Program-made: the position numbers and the translations under genes | Notes under the pieces: generated by a model | What the model was told of the DNA's origin: nothing | Databases searched by the model: none | What the model saw: the letters and a program-made list of their open reading frames with translations, nothing else | Shown: in pieces, positions 1 through 8,039 of the stretch | Layout of the letters: each line of letters opens with the position of its first letter | Numbering within the stretch: position 1 is the first letter of the stretch | NCBI GenBank assembly: GCA_902784065.1 | Contig: CACZTJ010000040.1 | Span: 1 to 42,445, forward strand | Reading direction: 5' to 3' | DNA length: 42,445 bases | Origin: an uncultured Prevotellaceae bacterium | GTDB taxonomy: Bacteria; Bacteroidota; Bacteroidia; Bacteroidales; Bacteroidaceae

Positions 1-107
1 AAGCGCTATCACTTTATCGTAATAAAGTCTTTGCTTTTCTGTTCGATAATACTTCATAATGTTGACTTCTATGAGTCAACTTTTTCCAGGGAAAGACATC
101 TTCCATT

Positions 108-339
108 AACCTCACTAACCTCACTTGATGGGGCTAAAACGCCGATGTATAGGGTGTTTGAGGCAGGTGAGGTTCATTCGAAAAACCTCACTTTAACCTC
201 ACTTGATCCTCACTTTTCCACTCATAGGTCTGATAAAGCTTGAGTGAGGTTTAGGTGAGGTCTGAGTGAGGTTAAAATAACTAACCTCACTAGCTACAAA
301 CCTTTTGTGTAAAGGCTTTTCGATTATTAAAGTGAGGTT
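108..339. repeat. Iteron-like field of AACCTCACT motifs
   Basis: Eleven copies of a 9-bp motif, AACCTCACT or a one-base variant, occur in both orientations. Forward copies start at 108, 117, 184, 195, 206 (ATCCTCACT) and 283. Reverse copies (AGTGAGGTT) start at 166 (GGTGAGGTT), 243, 254 (GGTGAGGTC), 265 and 331. Two triads, forward 184/195/206 and reverse 243/254/265, have an exact 11-bp step and face each other about position 228, so bound protein would sit on one helix face. The pattern resembles replication iterons or a multi-site operator. No convincing gene overlaps it. The gene it serves may lie left of the window; that is inference. Confidence 0.75.
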
Positions 340-410
340 AACCCCCAAATTATTAAACTTGAGGAAATTTGCCAATAGGGTCACCTTCCAACCAATTAAT
401 GAAAACATTT

Positions 411-476
411 AGTCCGTAGGGTTCGGACTCCCAGTCCGTAACTAGCGAACTCGCAGTCCGTAGGGACGGACTAATT
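411..476. repeat. Three tandem 22-bp units beginning AGTCCGTA
   Basis: AGTCCGTA recurs at 411, 433 and 455, an exact 22-bp period. The last unit ends in the complementary GACGGACT, so the array can also fold into hairpins. I see no gene in it; reading frames through it are repeat-derived. Three units with diverged spacer halves do not make a CRISPR array. It is an intergenic simple repeat of unknown role. Confidence 0.7.
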
Positions 477-517
477 ATTTCCCCAAGAGTACCCCAATAA
501 ATGATCATAAAAAATAG

Positions 518-545
518 AAATAGTCCTGCTATAGCGGGACTATTT
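518..545. terminator. Near-perfect 28-bp hairpin, possible terminator
   Basis: Positions 518-545 form an almost perfect palindrome: arms AAATAGTCC and GGGACTATTT flank TGCTATAGC, with one G-T pair. The A and T runs at the ends would give a U-tail on either strand. It sits between the repeat field and the 3' end of the minus-strand radical SAM gene, so it could stop transcription from either side. Confidence 0.5.
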
Positions 546-565
546 ACTTTATCATTGTAAGCCTT

Positions 566-660
566 TTTGTCACCTCGAGCGTAGTCGAGAGGTCTCATGA
601 GATCTCTCCACTCACTCTGTTCGGTCGAGATGACAATAAAGGGAGCCGTCGAGATGACAA
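566..660. repeat. Dispersed palindromic repeat, copy 1
   Basis: The element opens with TTGTCACCTCGA (about 567-578), has a central GAGATCTCTCCACTCACTC, closes with GTCGAGATGACA (to 635), and carries one extra closing arm GTCGAGATGACAA at 648-660. A second copy with the same layout, including the extra arm, lies at 33271-33366. Similar GTCATCTCGACCGAA repeats are common between genes in Bacteroidota. It lies just past the stop of the radical SAM gene, which suits a 3'-end hairpin or REP-like element. Confidence 0.8.
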
Positions 661-682
661 GGGAGGGAGAGAGAATGGAGCT

Positions 683-1459
683 TTAATAGCTGGCGGAGCA
701 GGGGATGCCGGCGGCGATGACGCGGTCGCGGATCTGGTCGAGCTGTTCGTGGGTGGCCTTGAGCAAGCCCTGCGTCGGGGTCTCTCGGTCGATGGTGTAG
801 ATCATCACCTGTTGCGGGGCGATGGTCTTCACCGCTTCGAGCCAGGGGTTGACATATTCGTCGCCTGTGTTATCAACGGATTCGCCGTTGCATTCTCCGC
901 GCATGAACAGGGTCTGAATGATCACATGGCCCTGGAAAGCCTTGAGGCGGTCGATGATGAGATTGACATCGTAAGTGCCGTTAGGGTGATCCACCTTATT
1001 AATATATGCGGGATCTACGGTGTCGAGTTTCAAGATGTTATTATCCACCTGCATGAGGGCATCGTGTACCTGGGGACGGTGGATCATTGTGCTGTTGCTG
1101 AGTACGGAGACCTTGGCCTTCGGACAGTATTGGTTGCGCAGACGGATGGTGTCGGCGATGATCTCTGCAAAATGCGGATGACAGGTGGGCTCGCCATTGC
1201 CGGCAAAGGTGAGGACATCGGGCAGCTGACCGCTGGCTACCATCTCCTGGAGCTTGGCTTCGAGCTTCAGGGCTACCTCCTCACGGGTGGGGAGGGGGAG
1301 TGAAGGACGGTGATCCTCATTGAAGCCACATTCGCAATAGATGCAGTCGAAGGAACACACTTTACCGTCGGCCGGCAGCAGGTTGATGCCCAAAGAGATG
1401 CCCAGACGGCGGCTATGTACAGGCCCAAAAATGGGCGACGGATAAATAATTGTACTCAT
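683..1459 (-). CDS. Radical SAM Fe-S oxidoreductase (COG0731-like)
   Basis: A cytoplasmic radical SAM enzyme of about 258 residues with unknown substrate. Early in the protein the motif CSFDCIYC supplies the CX3CX2C ligands of the 4Fe-4S cluster, preceded by a GPVHSRRLGISLG stretch typical of this family. Further on, FAGNGEPTCHP is the usual glycine-rich SAM-contacting segment after the first strand. The open frame extends 11 codons upstream, but that extension would cover the -7 box TACCTTTG at 1468-1475, so I use the ATG at 1459, which gives a leader of only a few bases. The gene is alone on its strand, divergent from ftsX. The family is clear; the reaction is not. Confidence 0.8.
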   Translation of the reverse strand: MSTIIYPSPIFGPVHSRRLGISLGINLLPADGKVCSFDCIYCECGFNEDHRPSLPLPTREEVALKLEAKLQEMVASGQLPDVLTFAGNGEPTCHPHFAEIIADTIRLRNQYCPKAKVSVLSNSTMIHRPQVHDALMQVDNNILKLDTVDPAYINKVDHPNGTYDVNLIIDRLKAFQGHVIIQTLFMRGECNGESVDNTGDEYVNPWLEAVKTIAPQQVMIYTIDRETPTQGLLKATHEQLDQIRDRVIAAGIPCSASY

Positions 1460-1467
1460 AACGGGTG

Positions 1468-1475
1468 CAAAGGTA
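1468..1475 (-). promoter_or_regulatory. -7 box TACCTTTG of the radical SAM gene
   Basis: TACCTTTG on the minus strand matches the Bacteroidota -7 consensus TAnnTTTG and ends 9 bases before the chosen ATG. T-rich sequence with TTTTG lies roughly 20 bases further upstream. The short distance implies a nearly leaderless mRNA. Confidence 0.7.
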
Positions 1476-1556
1476 CGCCTTTTTCGAGACAAAAGAACAA
1501 AAGAAACAAAAAAATATCTGTCATTATGTACTTATGTCTAAAAATACGTAAGATTC

Positions 1557-2435
1557 ATGAAAAGACGTAGAAACAATGCTGGCAACCGTCGAGGTGTGCA
1601 GATGGTGACGTTGTGCATCAGTACGACGATGGTGCTGGTACTCTTAGGTATGGTCGTGTTTTCCGTACTGACGTCGCGTAACTTGTCGCAGTGGGTGAAA
1701 GAGAACCTGACGGTGACGGTGATGCTGAAGGACGAAGTATCGGTGAACGAGGCCAAATTGCTATGTAGGGATCTGTATCATCGCCCCTATTCAAGGAACA
1801 TCGACTACATCAGCCGTGAACAGGCGCTGAAGGAGCAGTCGGAAGCCATGGGCTCTGACCCCTCGGAGTTTTTGGGTATGAACCCTTTCTCTGCTACGCT
1901 GGAGTTGCAGATGAAGTCGGACTATGCCAACCGCGACTCGCTGAAATGGATTGCGGCTGAGCTGAAGATGAACCCGAAGGTGGCCGATGTGGCCTATCAG
2001 GTGGACCTGATGGACAGCGTGAACCGTAACCTGACGAAGATGAATATCCTGTTGCTGGTGATTGCGGGGCTGCTGACGTTCGTGTCGTTTGCGCTGATCA
2101 GCAACTTTGTCAGACTGAGTGTGTATTCACGCCGCTTCCTGATTCACACGATGAAGCTGGTGGGAGCCTCTTGGGGATTTATCCGGAGACCTTTCATGCG
2201 ACAGGGGCTGATTGTGGGCGTGGTGGCTGCGTTCCTGGCTATCTTGGTATTGGGCGCCTGTGTGTATGCCCTCTACTATTATGAGCCGAACATGATGTTG
2301 GTGATTACCTGGCGTGAGTTGGTGATTACGGCGGTGGCAGTCTTGCTGTTCGGTCTGATCATCACGAGCGTGAGTGCGTATATCTCGGTGAATAAGTTCC
2401 TCAGGATGACTCCGGGAGAGCTGTATAAGATTTAG
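1557..2435 (+). CDS. ftsX: Cell division protein FtsX
   Basis: The permease-like membrane partner of FtsE; the FtsEX complex relays divisome signals to peptidoglycan hydrolases across the inner membrane. The 292 residues show the FtsX layout: a basic cytoplasmic N-terminus, a first membrane helix at about 16-38, a periplasmic domain at about 40-165, then three C-terminal helices (about 170-190, 220-245, 260-282), ending in the conserved LRMTPGELYKI. Length fits the family. It heads the run ftsX-DUF3098-uppP-truB-queA-folK, an order common in Bacteroidota. No ftsE lies next to it, which is usual in this phylum. Confidence 0.93.
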   Translation: MKRRRNNAGNRRGVQMVTLCISTTMVLVLLGMVVFSVLTSRNLSQWVKENLTVTVMLKDEVSVNEAKLLCRDLYHRPYSRNIDYISREQALKEQSEAMGSDPSEFLGMNPFSATLELQMKSDYANRDSLKWIAAELKMNPKVADVAYQVDLMDSVNRNLTKMNILLLVIAGLLTFVSFALISNFVRLSVYSRRFLIHTMKLVGASWGFIRRPFMRQGLIVGVVAAFLAILVLGACVYALYYYEPNMMLVITWRELVITAVAVLLFGLIITSVSAYISVNKFLRMTPGELYKI

Positions 2436-2459
2436 TTGATAGTTAATAGTTGATAGTTA
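2435..2459. repeat. Short intergenic repeat of GTTGATAG/GTTAATAG units
   Basis: The bases from the ftsX stop to just before the DUF3098 start are built of GTTGATAG and TTAATAGT units with an 8-bp step. A degenerate relative lies before folK (about 5400-5423), and a GTGAAAAG-type version precedes the TonB-like gene (about 9091-9118). These are low-complexity spacers seen between Bacteroidota genes. Confidence 0.5.
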
Positions 2460-2461
2460 TA

Positions 2462-2692
2462 ATGGATAAGAAGAATTTTGCATTCAACAAGATGAACTAC
2501 ATACTGTTGGCTGTAGGTATGTTGATTGTGGTGATCGGCTTTCTGCTGATGACCGGACCTGCATCGACAGAGACAACCTTCGAACCTGATATTTTCAGCG
2601 CACGACGTACGAAGCTGGCACCGGTGGTGTGTCTGTTCGGCTTTGTGTCGATGATTTATGCCATTGTGCGAAAACCAAAACCAAAGAAATAA
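2462..2692 (+). CDS. DUF3098 family small membrane protein
   Basis: A 76-residue inner-membrane protein with two hydrophobic helices (about residues 11-30 and 52-70) around a short loop containing FEPDIFSARR, and a lysine-rich tail. This matches DUF3098, a small Bacteroidota family usually found between ftsX and uppP, as here. Function is unknown; position suggests a link to division or envelope growth, which is inference. A TTG at 2450 is in frame but falls within the simple repeat, so the ATG at 2462 (MDKKNF) is preferred. Confidence 0.8.
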   Translation: MDKKNFAFNKMNYILLAVGMLIVVIGFLLMTGPASTETTFEPDIFSARRTKLAPVVCLFGFVSMIYAIVRKPKPKK

Positions 2693-2712
2693 ATAAGTAG
2701 AGATATAAAGAT

Positions 2713-3570
2713 ATGGATTGGATAGAAACAGTCATTATAGCCATCATTGAGGGCCTGACGGAGTTTTTGCCGGTGTCATCGACAGGACACATGATTATCG
2801 CACAGAATCTGTTGGGTGTTCCTCAGGGCGACCCCTTTGTACATGCATTTACTTTTATTATCCAGTTTGGTGCCATCTTATCGGTGGTCTGCCTGTACTG
2901 GAAGCGCTTCTTCAGATACGACCATACACCTGCTCCCGAGGGCAGCTCGCTTTTCCAGCGTCTGAAGCATAAGTTCTATTTCTATTGGCTGCTGATTGTG
3001 GGTGTGCTGCCTGCAGTGGTGATTGGCCTGCTGGCTAAGAAGTCGGGATTGCTCGACTGGCTGCTCGACAGCGTAGAGGTGGTAGCTATCATGCTGGTGC
3101 TCGGAGGTGTGTTTATGTTGTTCTGCGATAAGCTGTTTAACAAGGGCAGTGAGGAAAACCAGATTGACGAGCGTCGTGCTTTCATCATAGGTTTTTATCA
3201 GTGTATCTCGGTGATTCCTGGTGTTTCACGCTCGATGGCTACCATCGTAGGCGGTATGACTCAGGGACTGACACGTCGCCGTGCTGCCAAGTTCTCATTC
3301 TTCCTGGCTGTGCCAACGATGGCAGGTGCTACCTTGCTCGATCTGCTTGACCTGATGAAGGAGGATACGGCTTGGGCCACCAGTCATAACATCACGATGT
3401 TGCTGTTGGGCTGTGTGATTGCATTCATTGTGGCCCTGTTGGCGATGAAGTGGTTTGTGGACTACCTGACCAAATACGGATTCAAGGCTTTTGGTATCTA
3501 TCGTATTGTGGTGGGAACGATCATCATCATACTGCTGCTTACTGGTCATTCACTCGCAATGGTTGACTAA
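2713..3570 (+). CDS. uppP: Undecaprenyl-diphosphatase UppP/BacA
   Basis: An integral membrane phosphatase that converts undecaprenyl diphosphate to the monophosphate, recycling the lipid carrier for peptidoglycan and O-antigen; loss in other bacteria causes bacitracin sensitivity. The 285 residues contain both signature segments: EGLTEFLPVSSTGH (about 13-26) and PGVSRSMATI (about 164-175, with the catalytic serine/arginine region), between several hydrophobic helices. The stop codon is followed at once by the truB ATG with no gap, so the two are translationally coupled. Confidence 0.96.
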   Translation: MDWIETVIIAIIEGLTEFLPVSSTGHMIIAQNLLGVPQGDPFVHAFTFIIQFGAILSVVCLYWKRFFRYDHTPAPEGSSLFQRLKHKFYFYWLLIVGVLPAVVIGLLAKKSGLLDWLLDSVEVVAIMLVLGGVFMLFCDKLFNKGSEENQIDERRAFIIGFYQCISVIPGVSRSMATIVGGMTQGLTRRRAAKFSFFLAVPTMAGATLLDLLDLMKEDTAWATSHNITMLLLGCVIAFIVALLAMKWFVDYLTKYGFKAFGIYRIVVGTIIIILLLTGHSLAMVD

Positions 3571-4266
3571 ATGAACTTCCAAGAGGGCGCATATATCTAT
3601 ATCAACAAACCCTACCGGATGTCGAGTTTCGGTGCATTGGCGCATATCCGCTATGTGGTGTCGAAGCGACTGAAGGTGAAGCGTGTGAAGATGGGGCATG
3701 CCGGTACGCTGGATCCACTGGCGACGGGTGTGCTGATACTTTGTACGGGTAAGGCCACCAAACAGATAGAACGCCTGCAGCAGCACACGAAGGAATATAC
3801 GGCCACGCTGCAACTGGGAGCCACAACGCCCAGCTACGATCTGGAACACGAGGTGGACCAGACCTATCCGACAGCACATATCACAAGGGAGCTGATAGAG
3901 CAGACACTGCACCAGTTCGTAGGTGATATCATGCAGGTGCCACCGCTCTTCTCTGCCTGTAAGGTGGGGGGCGACAGGGCTTATGAGCTGGCCCGCAAGG
4001 GAAGCGATCATCAGCTTGAAGCCAAACAGGTGCGTATCGACGAGATAGAGCTGATAGACTTCGATCCGGAGCAGATGCAGATGAAGATCCGGGTGGTATG
4101 TGGAAAGGGTACCTATATACGCTCGCTGGCACGCGACATTGGTCAGGCCCTGGGTAGTGGTGCCCATCTGACGGCACTCTGCAGAACGCGTGTGGGTGAG
4201 GTAAAGATTGAGGACTGTCTGACGTTTGACGAGTTCCCGGAATGGTTGGAGAATCAATTAATTTAA
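3571..4266 (+). CDS. truB: tRNA pseudouridine(55) synthase TruB
   Basis: Makes pseudouridine at U55 in the T-loop of tRNAs. The catalytic motif GHAGTLDPLATGVL is at about residues 42-55, with the nucleophilic aspartate at D48. The uridine-binding segments YELARKG and GTYIRSLARDIG follow. At 231 residues it lacks the C-terminal PUA extension of longer TruB proteins, as in other Bacteroidota. The start abuts the uppP stop. Confidence 0.95.
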   Translation: MNFQEGAYIYINKPYRMSSFGALAHIRYVVSKRLKVKRVKMGHAGTLDPLATGVLILCTGKATKQIERLQQHTKEYTATLQLGATTPSYDLEHEVDQTYPTAHITRELIEQTLHQFVGDIMQVPPLFSACKVGGDRAYELARKGSDHQLEAKQVRIDEIELIDFDPEQMQMKIRVVCGKGTYIRSLARDIGQALGSGAHLTALCRTRVGEVKIEDCLTFDEFPEWLENQLI

Positions 4267-4274
4267 GATAGAGA

Positions 4275-5393
4275 ATGAAATTATCACAGTTTAAGTTTAA
4301 GCTTCCTGAGGAGCAGGTGGCACTTGAGCCAAGTTTCCATCGCGATGAATGCCGACTGATGGTGGTACACCGTAAGAGCGGAAAGATCGAGATGACCAAG
4401 AAGGATGAGGAGGGTAACGACCTGACCGATGAGGAAGGGAATCCCGTCTATCTGGACTTCAGGAACATCCTGGATTACTTCGATGAGGATGATACCTTTA
4501 TCTTCAACGATACGAAGGTGTTCCCGGCACGTCTGTATGGTACGAAGGAGAAAACGGACGCCAAGATAGAAGTGTTCCTGTTGCGTGAGCTGAACCCAGA
4601 CCTGCGTCTGTGGGATGTGCTGGTGGAGCCGGCACGTAAGATCCGTATCGGTAACAAACTCTTCTTTGAGGAAGACGGACCTATGGTGGCTGAGGTGATT
4701 GATAATACCACCAGTCGTGGACGTACCTTGCGTTTCCTCTATGACTGTCCGCACGATGAGTTCAAACAGGAACTCTTCGCGTTGGGTGAGGCCCCGCTGC
4801 CCCGCTATATTGTGGATAAACGTTCTGCAAAGGAAGAAGACATGGAGCGCTTCCAGACGATCTATGCCCAGAAGGAGGGCGCCGTGACAGCGCCTGCTAG
4901 CGGTCTGCATTTCAGCCGTGAGCTGTTGAAGCGTATGGAGATCCGTGGCATTAACTTCGCCTATGTGACACTGCACTGCGGACTGGGTTGCTTTGACCCG
5001 ATCGAGGTGGAGGATCTGACCAAGCATAAGATGTCGTCAGAGCAGATGTTCGTGAGCAAAGAGGCCTGTGAACTGGTGAATAAGACGAAGATGAATGGAC
5101 ACCGTGTATGTGCCGTTGGTGTGAGCACTGCCCGTGCCACAGAGACGGCTGTAGGTACCGATGGCTATCTGAAGGAGTTTGAGGGCTGGACCAATAAGTT
5201 TATCTTCCCTCCCTACGAGTTCGGGATGACTAACGCGATGATTGCCAATTTCTATCATCCGGAATCGACGATGATGATGACGCAGTGCTCGTTTGGCGGC
5301 TATGACCTGGTGTATGAGGCCTATAAACTGGCCGTGAAGAACGGCTATAAGTTTGGCTGCTATGGCGATGCCATGCTCATTCTCTCCGACTAG
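4275..5393 (+). CDS. queA: tRNA preQ1(34) S-adenosylmethionine ribosyltransferase-isomerase QueA
   Basis: Transfers and isomerises the ribosyl group of SAM onto preQ1 at the tRNA wobble position to give epoxyqueuosine. The 372-residue protein starts with [18 protein letters not shown], close to the usual QueA start, and contains [26 protein letters not shown] and [10 protein letters not shown]-type (TLHCGLG) segments of the family. Between residues about 33 and 60 an acidic insert ([16 protein letters not shown]) lengthens the N-terminal region. It starts 8 bases after truB, in the same operon. Confidence 0.95.
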   Translation: MKLSQFKFKLPEEQVALEPSFHRDECRLMVVHRKSGKIEMTKKDEEGNDLTDEEGNPVYLDFRNILDYFDEDDTFIFNDTKVFPARLYGTKEKTDAKIEVFLLRELNPDLRLWDVLVEPARKIRIGNKLFFEEDGPMVAEVIDNTTSRGRTLRFLYDCPHDEFKQELFALGEAPLPRYIVDKRSAKEEDMERFQTIYAQKEGAVTAPASGLHFSRELLKRMEIRGINFAYVTLHCGLGCFDPIEVEDLTKHKMSSEQMFVSKEACELVNKTKMNGHRVCAVGVSTARATETAVGTDGYLKEFEGWTNKFIFPPYEFGMTNAMIANFYHPESTMMMTQCSFGGYDLVYEAYKLAVKNGYKFGCYGDAMLILSD

Positions 5394-5423
5394 TAATTAA
5401 CAGTGAAAAGTTGATAGTGAAAC

Positions 5424-5846
5424 GTGAGTAAGGTTTACTTGGGGCTGGGGAGTAATCTCGGCAATAAGGGAGAAAATATTCACAAAGCGATAACGCTAAT
5501 AGGTGAAAGAGTAGGACTGGTGGTTCGCCAGTCCTCTCTTATTTCGTCAGAGCCGTGGGGCTTTCAGTCCCCCAACAGTTTCCTCAATGCAGTCGTGTGT
5601 TGTGAAACGGAGCTTACTCCCCGCCAGGTGCTGCAAACCACGCAACAGATAGAGCGGGAGCTGGGTAAGCGCAAGATCCATGCTACGAAAAGAAAAGGAA
5701 TCATCAACTATCAGGATCGTCCGATTGATATAGACATCCTGCTCTATGACGACCTGATAGTTGATGAGCCCGATTTAAAGATTCCTCATCCGCTGATGCA
5801 ACAGCGGGATTTCGTGATGATTCCCCTGAACGAAATCAAAGACTAA
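5424..5846 (+). CDS. folK: 2-amino-4-hydroxy-6-hydroxymethyldihydropteridine diphosphokinase
   Basis: Transfers pyrophosphate from ATP to 6-hydroxymethyl-7,8-dihydropterin, a late step of folate synthesis. The 140 residues begin with VYLGLGSNLGNKGENI and contain SSEPWGFQSPNSFLNAV and the metal/ATP motif DRPIDIDILLYDD (about 97-109), then IPHPLMQQRDFVMIPL. The start is GTG at 5424; there is no in-frame ATG that keeps the GSNLG motif. It ends six bases before the end of the convergent porin gene. The next enzyme-related gene, folB, is 23 kb away in this window. Confidence 0.94.
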   Translation: MSKVYLGLGSNLGNKGENIHKAITLIGERVGLVVRQSSLISSEPWGFQSPNSFLNAVVCCETELTPRQVLQTTQQIERELGKRKIHATKRKGIINYQDRPIDIDILLYDDLIVDEPDLKIPHPLMQQRDFVMIPLNEIKD

Positions 5847-5852
5847 GCACCT

Positions 5853-7250
5853 TTAGAACTTGTAGTCGAGACCTATGCCAATCACGTGGTTCGTGCGGCT
5901 GTAGATCTCTGTGCCGGTATAAGGCGTACCCTGATAGTTGGCTTGTGTCTTGTTATAGTCGCTGTAGAGCGAGCAGAAATAACTCACGTTCAGACGTGCC
6001 TTCTCATTGATGTTCCAGGCACCGCCCAGACCTAACGACCAGCTGTCGCAAGCGAAAGAGGTGTTCTGCTGGTACTCGTCGGACAGACCGTAGTCTGTGC
6101 GCTGACCACCACAGCTGATGGTGAACTTCTCGTTGATATCATATTCTATACCTGCAAGGAACTCGTTTGTGCCATGTTCCAAGGTCTTCTGACGATTGTT
6201 TGCCATCATGGCGTGCTTATCATCGAAGAAGTGGTATTCGAGCGCGGCACGAAGCTGTGGGGTAAATTCGTAACCGATAGCCACAGCCAGCAGTGAGGGC
6301 ATATCGTAACGGGTCTCCTCGTCGGGTAGGTAGGGTTGTATCTTGGCGGCCATATCCTCGCCGACAGCCTGCGAAAGGATGGCAATGGTCTGGGTGTTGC
6401 CCATCTGTTCGGCCATGGCCTTCACATCGACAGGGCTCTCCATGCCAGTCTTGTAGATAGAGAACTTTTGAGTATCGTTATCCGTGGCAATCTTTGTACG
6501 GAACTCATAGCGGGCACTGACGGTCAGGTTCTCGTTGTGGTAGTCGAAACTCACAATGGGTGCAAAGCCCCAACCGCGCTGGATGCAGTCGAGCTGCAGG
6601 TCGATCAGGTTGATATTATTGGGAACAGCCGTCATATTCGCATTCACGAATCCACGGTTGTAACCATCGTAATAGTTTGCCCTGATACCAATGGCAGCTG
6701 AGAAATTGTCGTTGATCTTGCGGGTGACGTTGAACTGAGCGCCGTAGATATACTGTTTACCCTTCATGTTGGCACTGTAGTTGTATTGGTCAGGCATCAA
6801 CTGGTTTTGTGCCAACATGGCTCGGATGGGTACTTCGAACATGGGGATGCCCTCGTCGTATTTCACAAAGCCACCACTACCCACAATACCGATCATGGTA
6901 GAGAAAGCCCAATTCTCCTTTTTGTAAGAAGCGAAGATGGCAGGCACGATGGGTGCAGAAGCTACGCCGTTATACTTCTTGTCGAAATTGGATCCCAGGA
7001 AGTTAGGAATCTCGCACTCGATGTCGCGGTGCTGCCAGGGCTTCTGGAAGTTAAGCGAGAGTTGGAAACCTTCGTGCCCCCAGGCCAGACCTGCAGGGTT
7101 ACTGTAAGCAGCATCGATCTCCGTTGTCGCACCACGTGCAAACATACGGTCGAAAGCTATGTGATAATTCGTGTTGGTCATCAAACCGCCTGCTGAAGCG
7201 GTGATAAAAGACATGGCGCAAAGGGCCGAAAATAATAGTTTTCTCATCAT
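5853..7250 (-). CDS. OmpP1/FadL-family outer membrane transporter
   Basis: A 465-residue exported beta-barrel. A signal peptide (about 1-20, ending ASA) precedes the FadL-type start: NYHIAFDRMFARGATTEIDAAYSNPAGLAWG, spanning residues 28-58, matches the family pattern of aromatic residues followed by an NPAG motif. Alternating short strands with aromatic girdles run to a C-terminal phenylalanine (GLDYKF), as expected for BAM recognition. Members import hydrophobic compounds such as fatty acids; the substrate here is not known. Met1 and Met2 are adjacent; either could start. The -7 box at 7280-7287 gives it its own promoter. Confidence 0.87.
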   Translation of the reverse strand: MMRKLLFSALCAMSFITASAGGLMTNTNYHIAFDRMFARGATTEIDAAYSNPAGLAWGHEGFQLSLNFQKPWQHRDIECEIPNFLGSNFDKKYNGVASAPIVPAIFASYKKENWAFSTMIGIVGSGGFVKYDEGIPMFEVPIRAMLAQNQLMPDQYNYSANMKGKQYIYGAQFNVTRKINDNFSAAIGIRANYYDGYNRGFVNANMTAVPNNINLIDLQLDCIQRGWGFAPIVSFDYHNENLTVSARYEFRTKIATDNDTQKFSIYKTGMESPVDVKAMAEQMGNTQTIAILSQAVGEDMAAKIQPYLPDEETRYDMPSLLAVAIGYEFTPQLRAALEYHFFDDKHAMMANNRQKTLEHGTNEFLAGIEYDINEKFTISCGGQRTDYGLSDEYQQNTSFACDSWSLGLGGAWNINEKARLNVSYFCSLYSDYNKTQANYQGTPYTGTEIYSRTNHVIGIGLDYKF

Positions 7251-7279
7251 TTATATCGATTCTAATAGTTTTCAGGCTG

Positions 7280-7287
7280 CAAAGGTA
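7280..7287 (-). promoter_or_regulatory. -7 box TACCTTTG of the FadL-like gene
   Basis: TACCTTTG on the minus strand, 30 bases before the ATG, matches TAnnTTTG. Poly-T sequence lies directly upstream. The spacing gives a short leader of about 25 bases. Confidence 0.7.
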
Positions 7288-7349
7288 ATAAAAAAAACGT
7301 TAAGAACCGAAAAAATGATGAGAAAAATACGTAAAGTGAACAAAAACGT

Positions 7350-8039
7350 TTACGCTGTCCGTTCGTTAAAGCGGTCGAGGAGCCACTGTTTCTGTTCTGC
7401 GATAGTCATGTTTGAGTTGTCGAGCTCAATCGCATCATCCGCCTTGCGCAAGGGACTAACCTCGCGATGGGAGTCGATATAATCGCGCTCCTGGACATTC
7501 TTGAGGATGTCGTCGTAGTCGGCAGGCATACATTTGGCTTTCAACTCGTCATAACGACGCTGGGCACGAACCTCTGCACTCGCCGTCACGAAGATTTTCA
7601 GTTCAGCGTCGGGGAAGACGGTGGTGCCAATGTCGCGACCGTCCATCACCACACCCTTGTTTTTGCCCATCTGCTGTTGCTGGGCTACCATGGCTGTACG
7701 GACGAAACCAACAGCTGCGATAGGACTGACATGGCTGCTGACTTCCAGAGAACGAATCTCGTCTTCTACGCGTACATTATTTAAATAAGTGTCAGGACGT
7801 CCTGTGGCAGGGTTGAACTTGAAACTGATTTGGATGTTTGGCATCTCCTGTTCCAGTTCGGTGGTCTTGACGCTCCCGTCCTCATTGAAGAGGTTGTGCT
7901 GGAGTGCATAGAGGGTTACAGAGCGATACATGGCACCTGTATCTACATAGACATAGCCCACTTCACGGGCCAGATCCTTAGCCATCGTGCTCTTTCCGCA
8001 TGAGCTGTGGCCGTCGATAGCAATTGTTATTTTTTTCAT
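7350..8039 (-). CDS. cmk: Cytidylate kinase
   Basis: Phosphorylates CMP and dCMP with ATP. The P-loop GHSSCGKST is at residues 10-18, followed by [10 protein letters not shown] (NMP binding). [23 protein letters not shown] is represented at about 132-155 and holds the conserved RDIG and substrate-binding residues; the lid RYDELKAK and [19 protein letters not shown] follow. 229 residues is normal. Its ATG overlaps the porQ stop by four bases (ATGA), so the two are coupled. Confidence 0.95.
   Translation of the reverse strand: MKKITIAIDGHSSCGKSTMAKDLAREVGYVYVDTGAMYRSVTLYALQHNLFNEDGSVKTTELEQEMPNIQISFKFNPATGRPDTYLNNVRVEDEIRSLEVSSHVSPIAAVGFVRTAMVAQQQQMGKNKGVVMDGRDIGTTVFPDAELKIFVTASAEVRAQRRYDELKAKCMPADYDDILKNVQERDYIDSHREVSPLRKADDAIELDNSNMTIAEQKQWLLDRFNERTA

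Noticed and set aside
108-476. Possible CRISPR array
   Set aside because: The motifs are 8-9 bases in both orientations, or a tandem 22-bp unit with no repeat/spacer alternation, and there are no cas genes.
199-598. Minus-strand frames over the left repeat region
   Set aside because: They are made from the iterons and the 22-bp repeat; no ribosome site or family motif.
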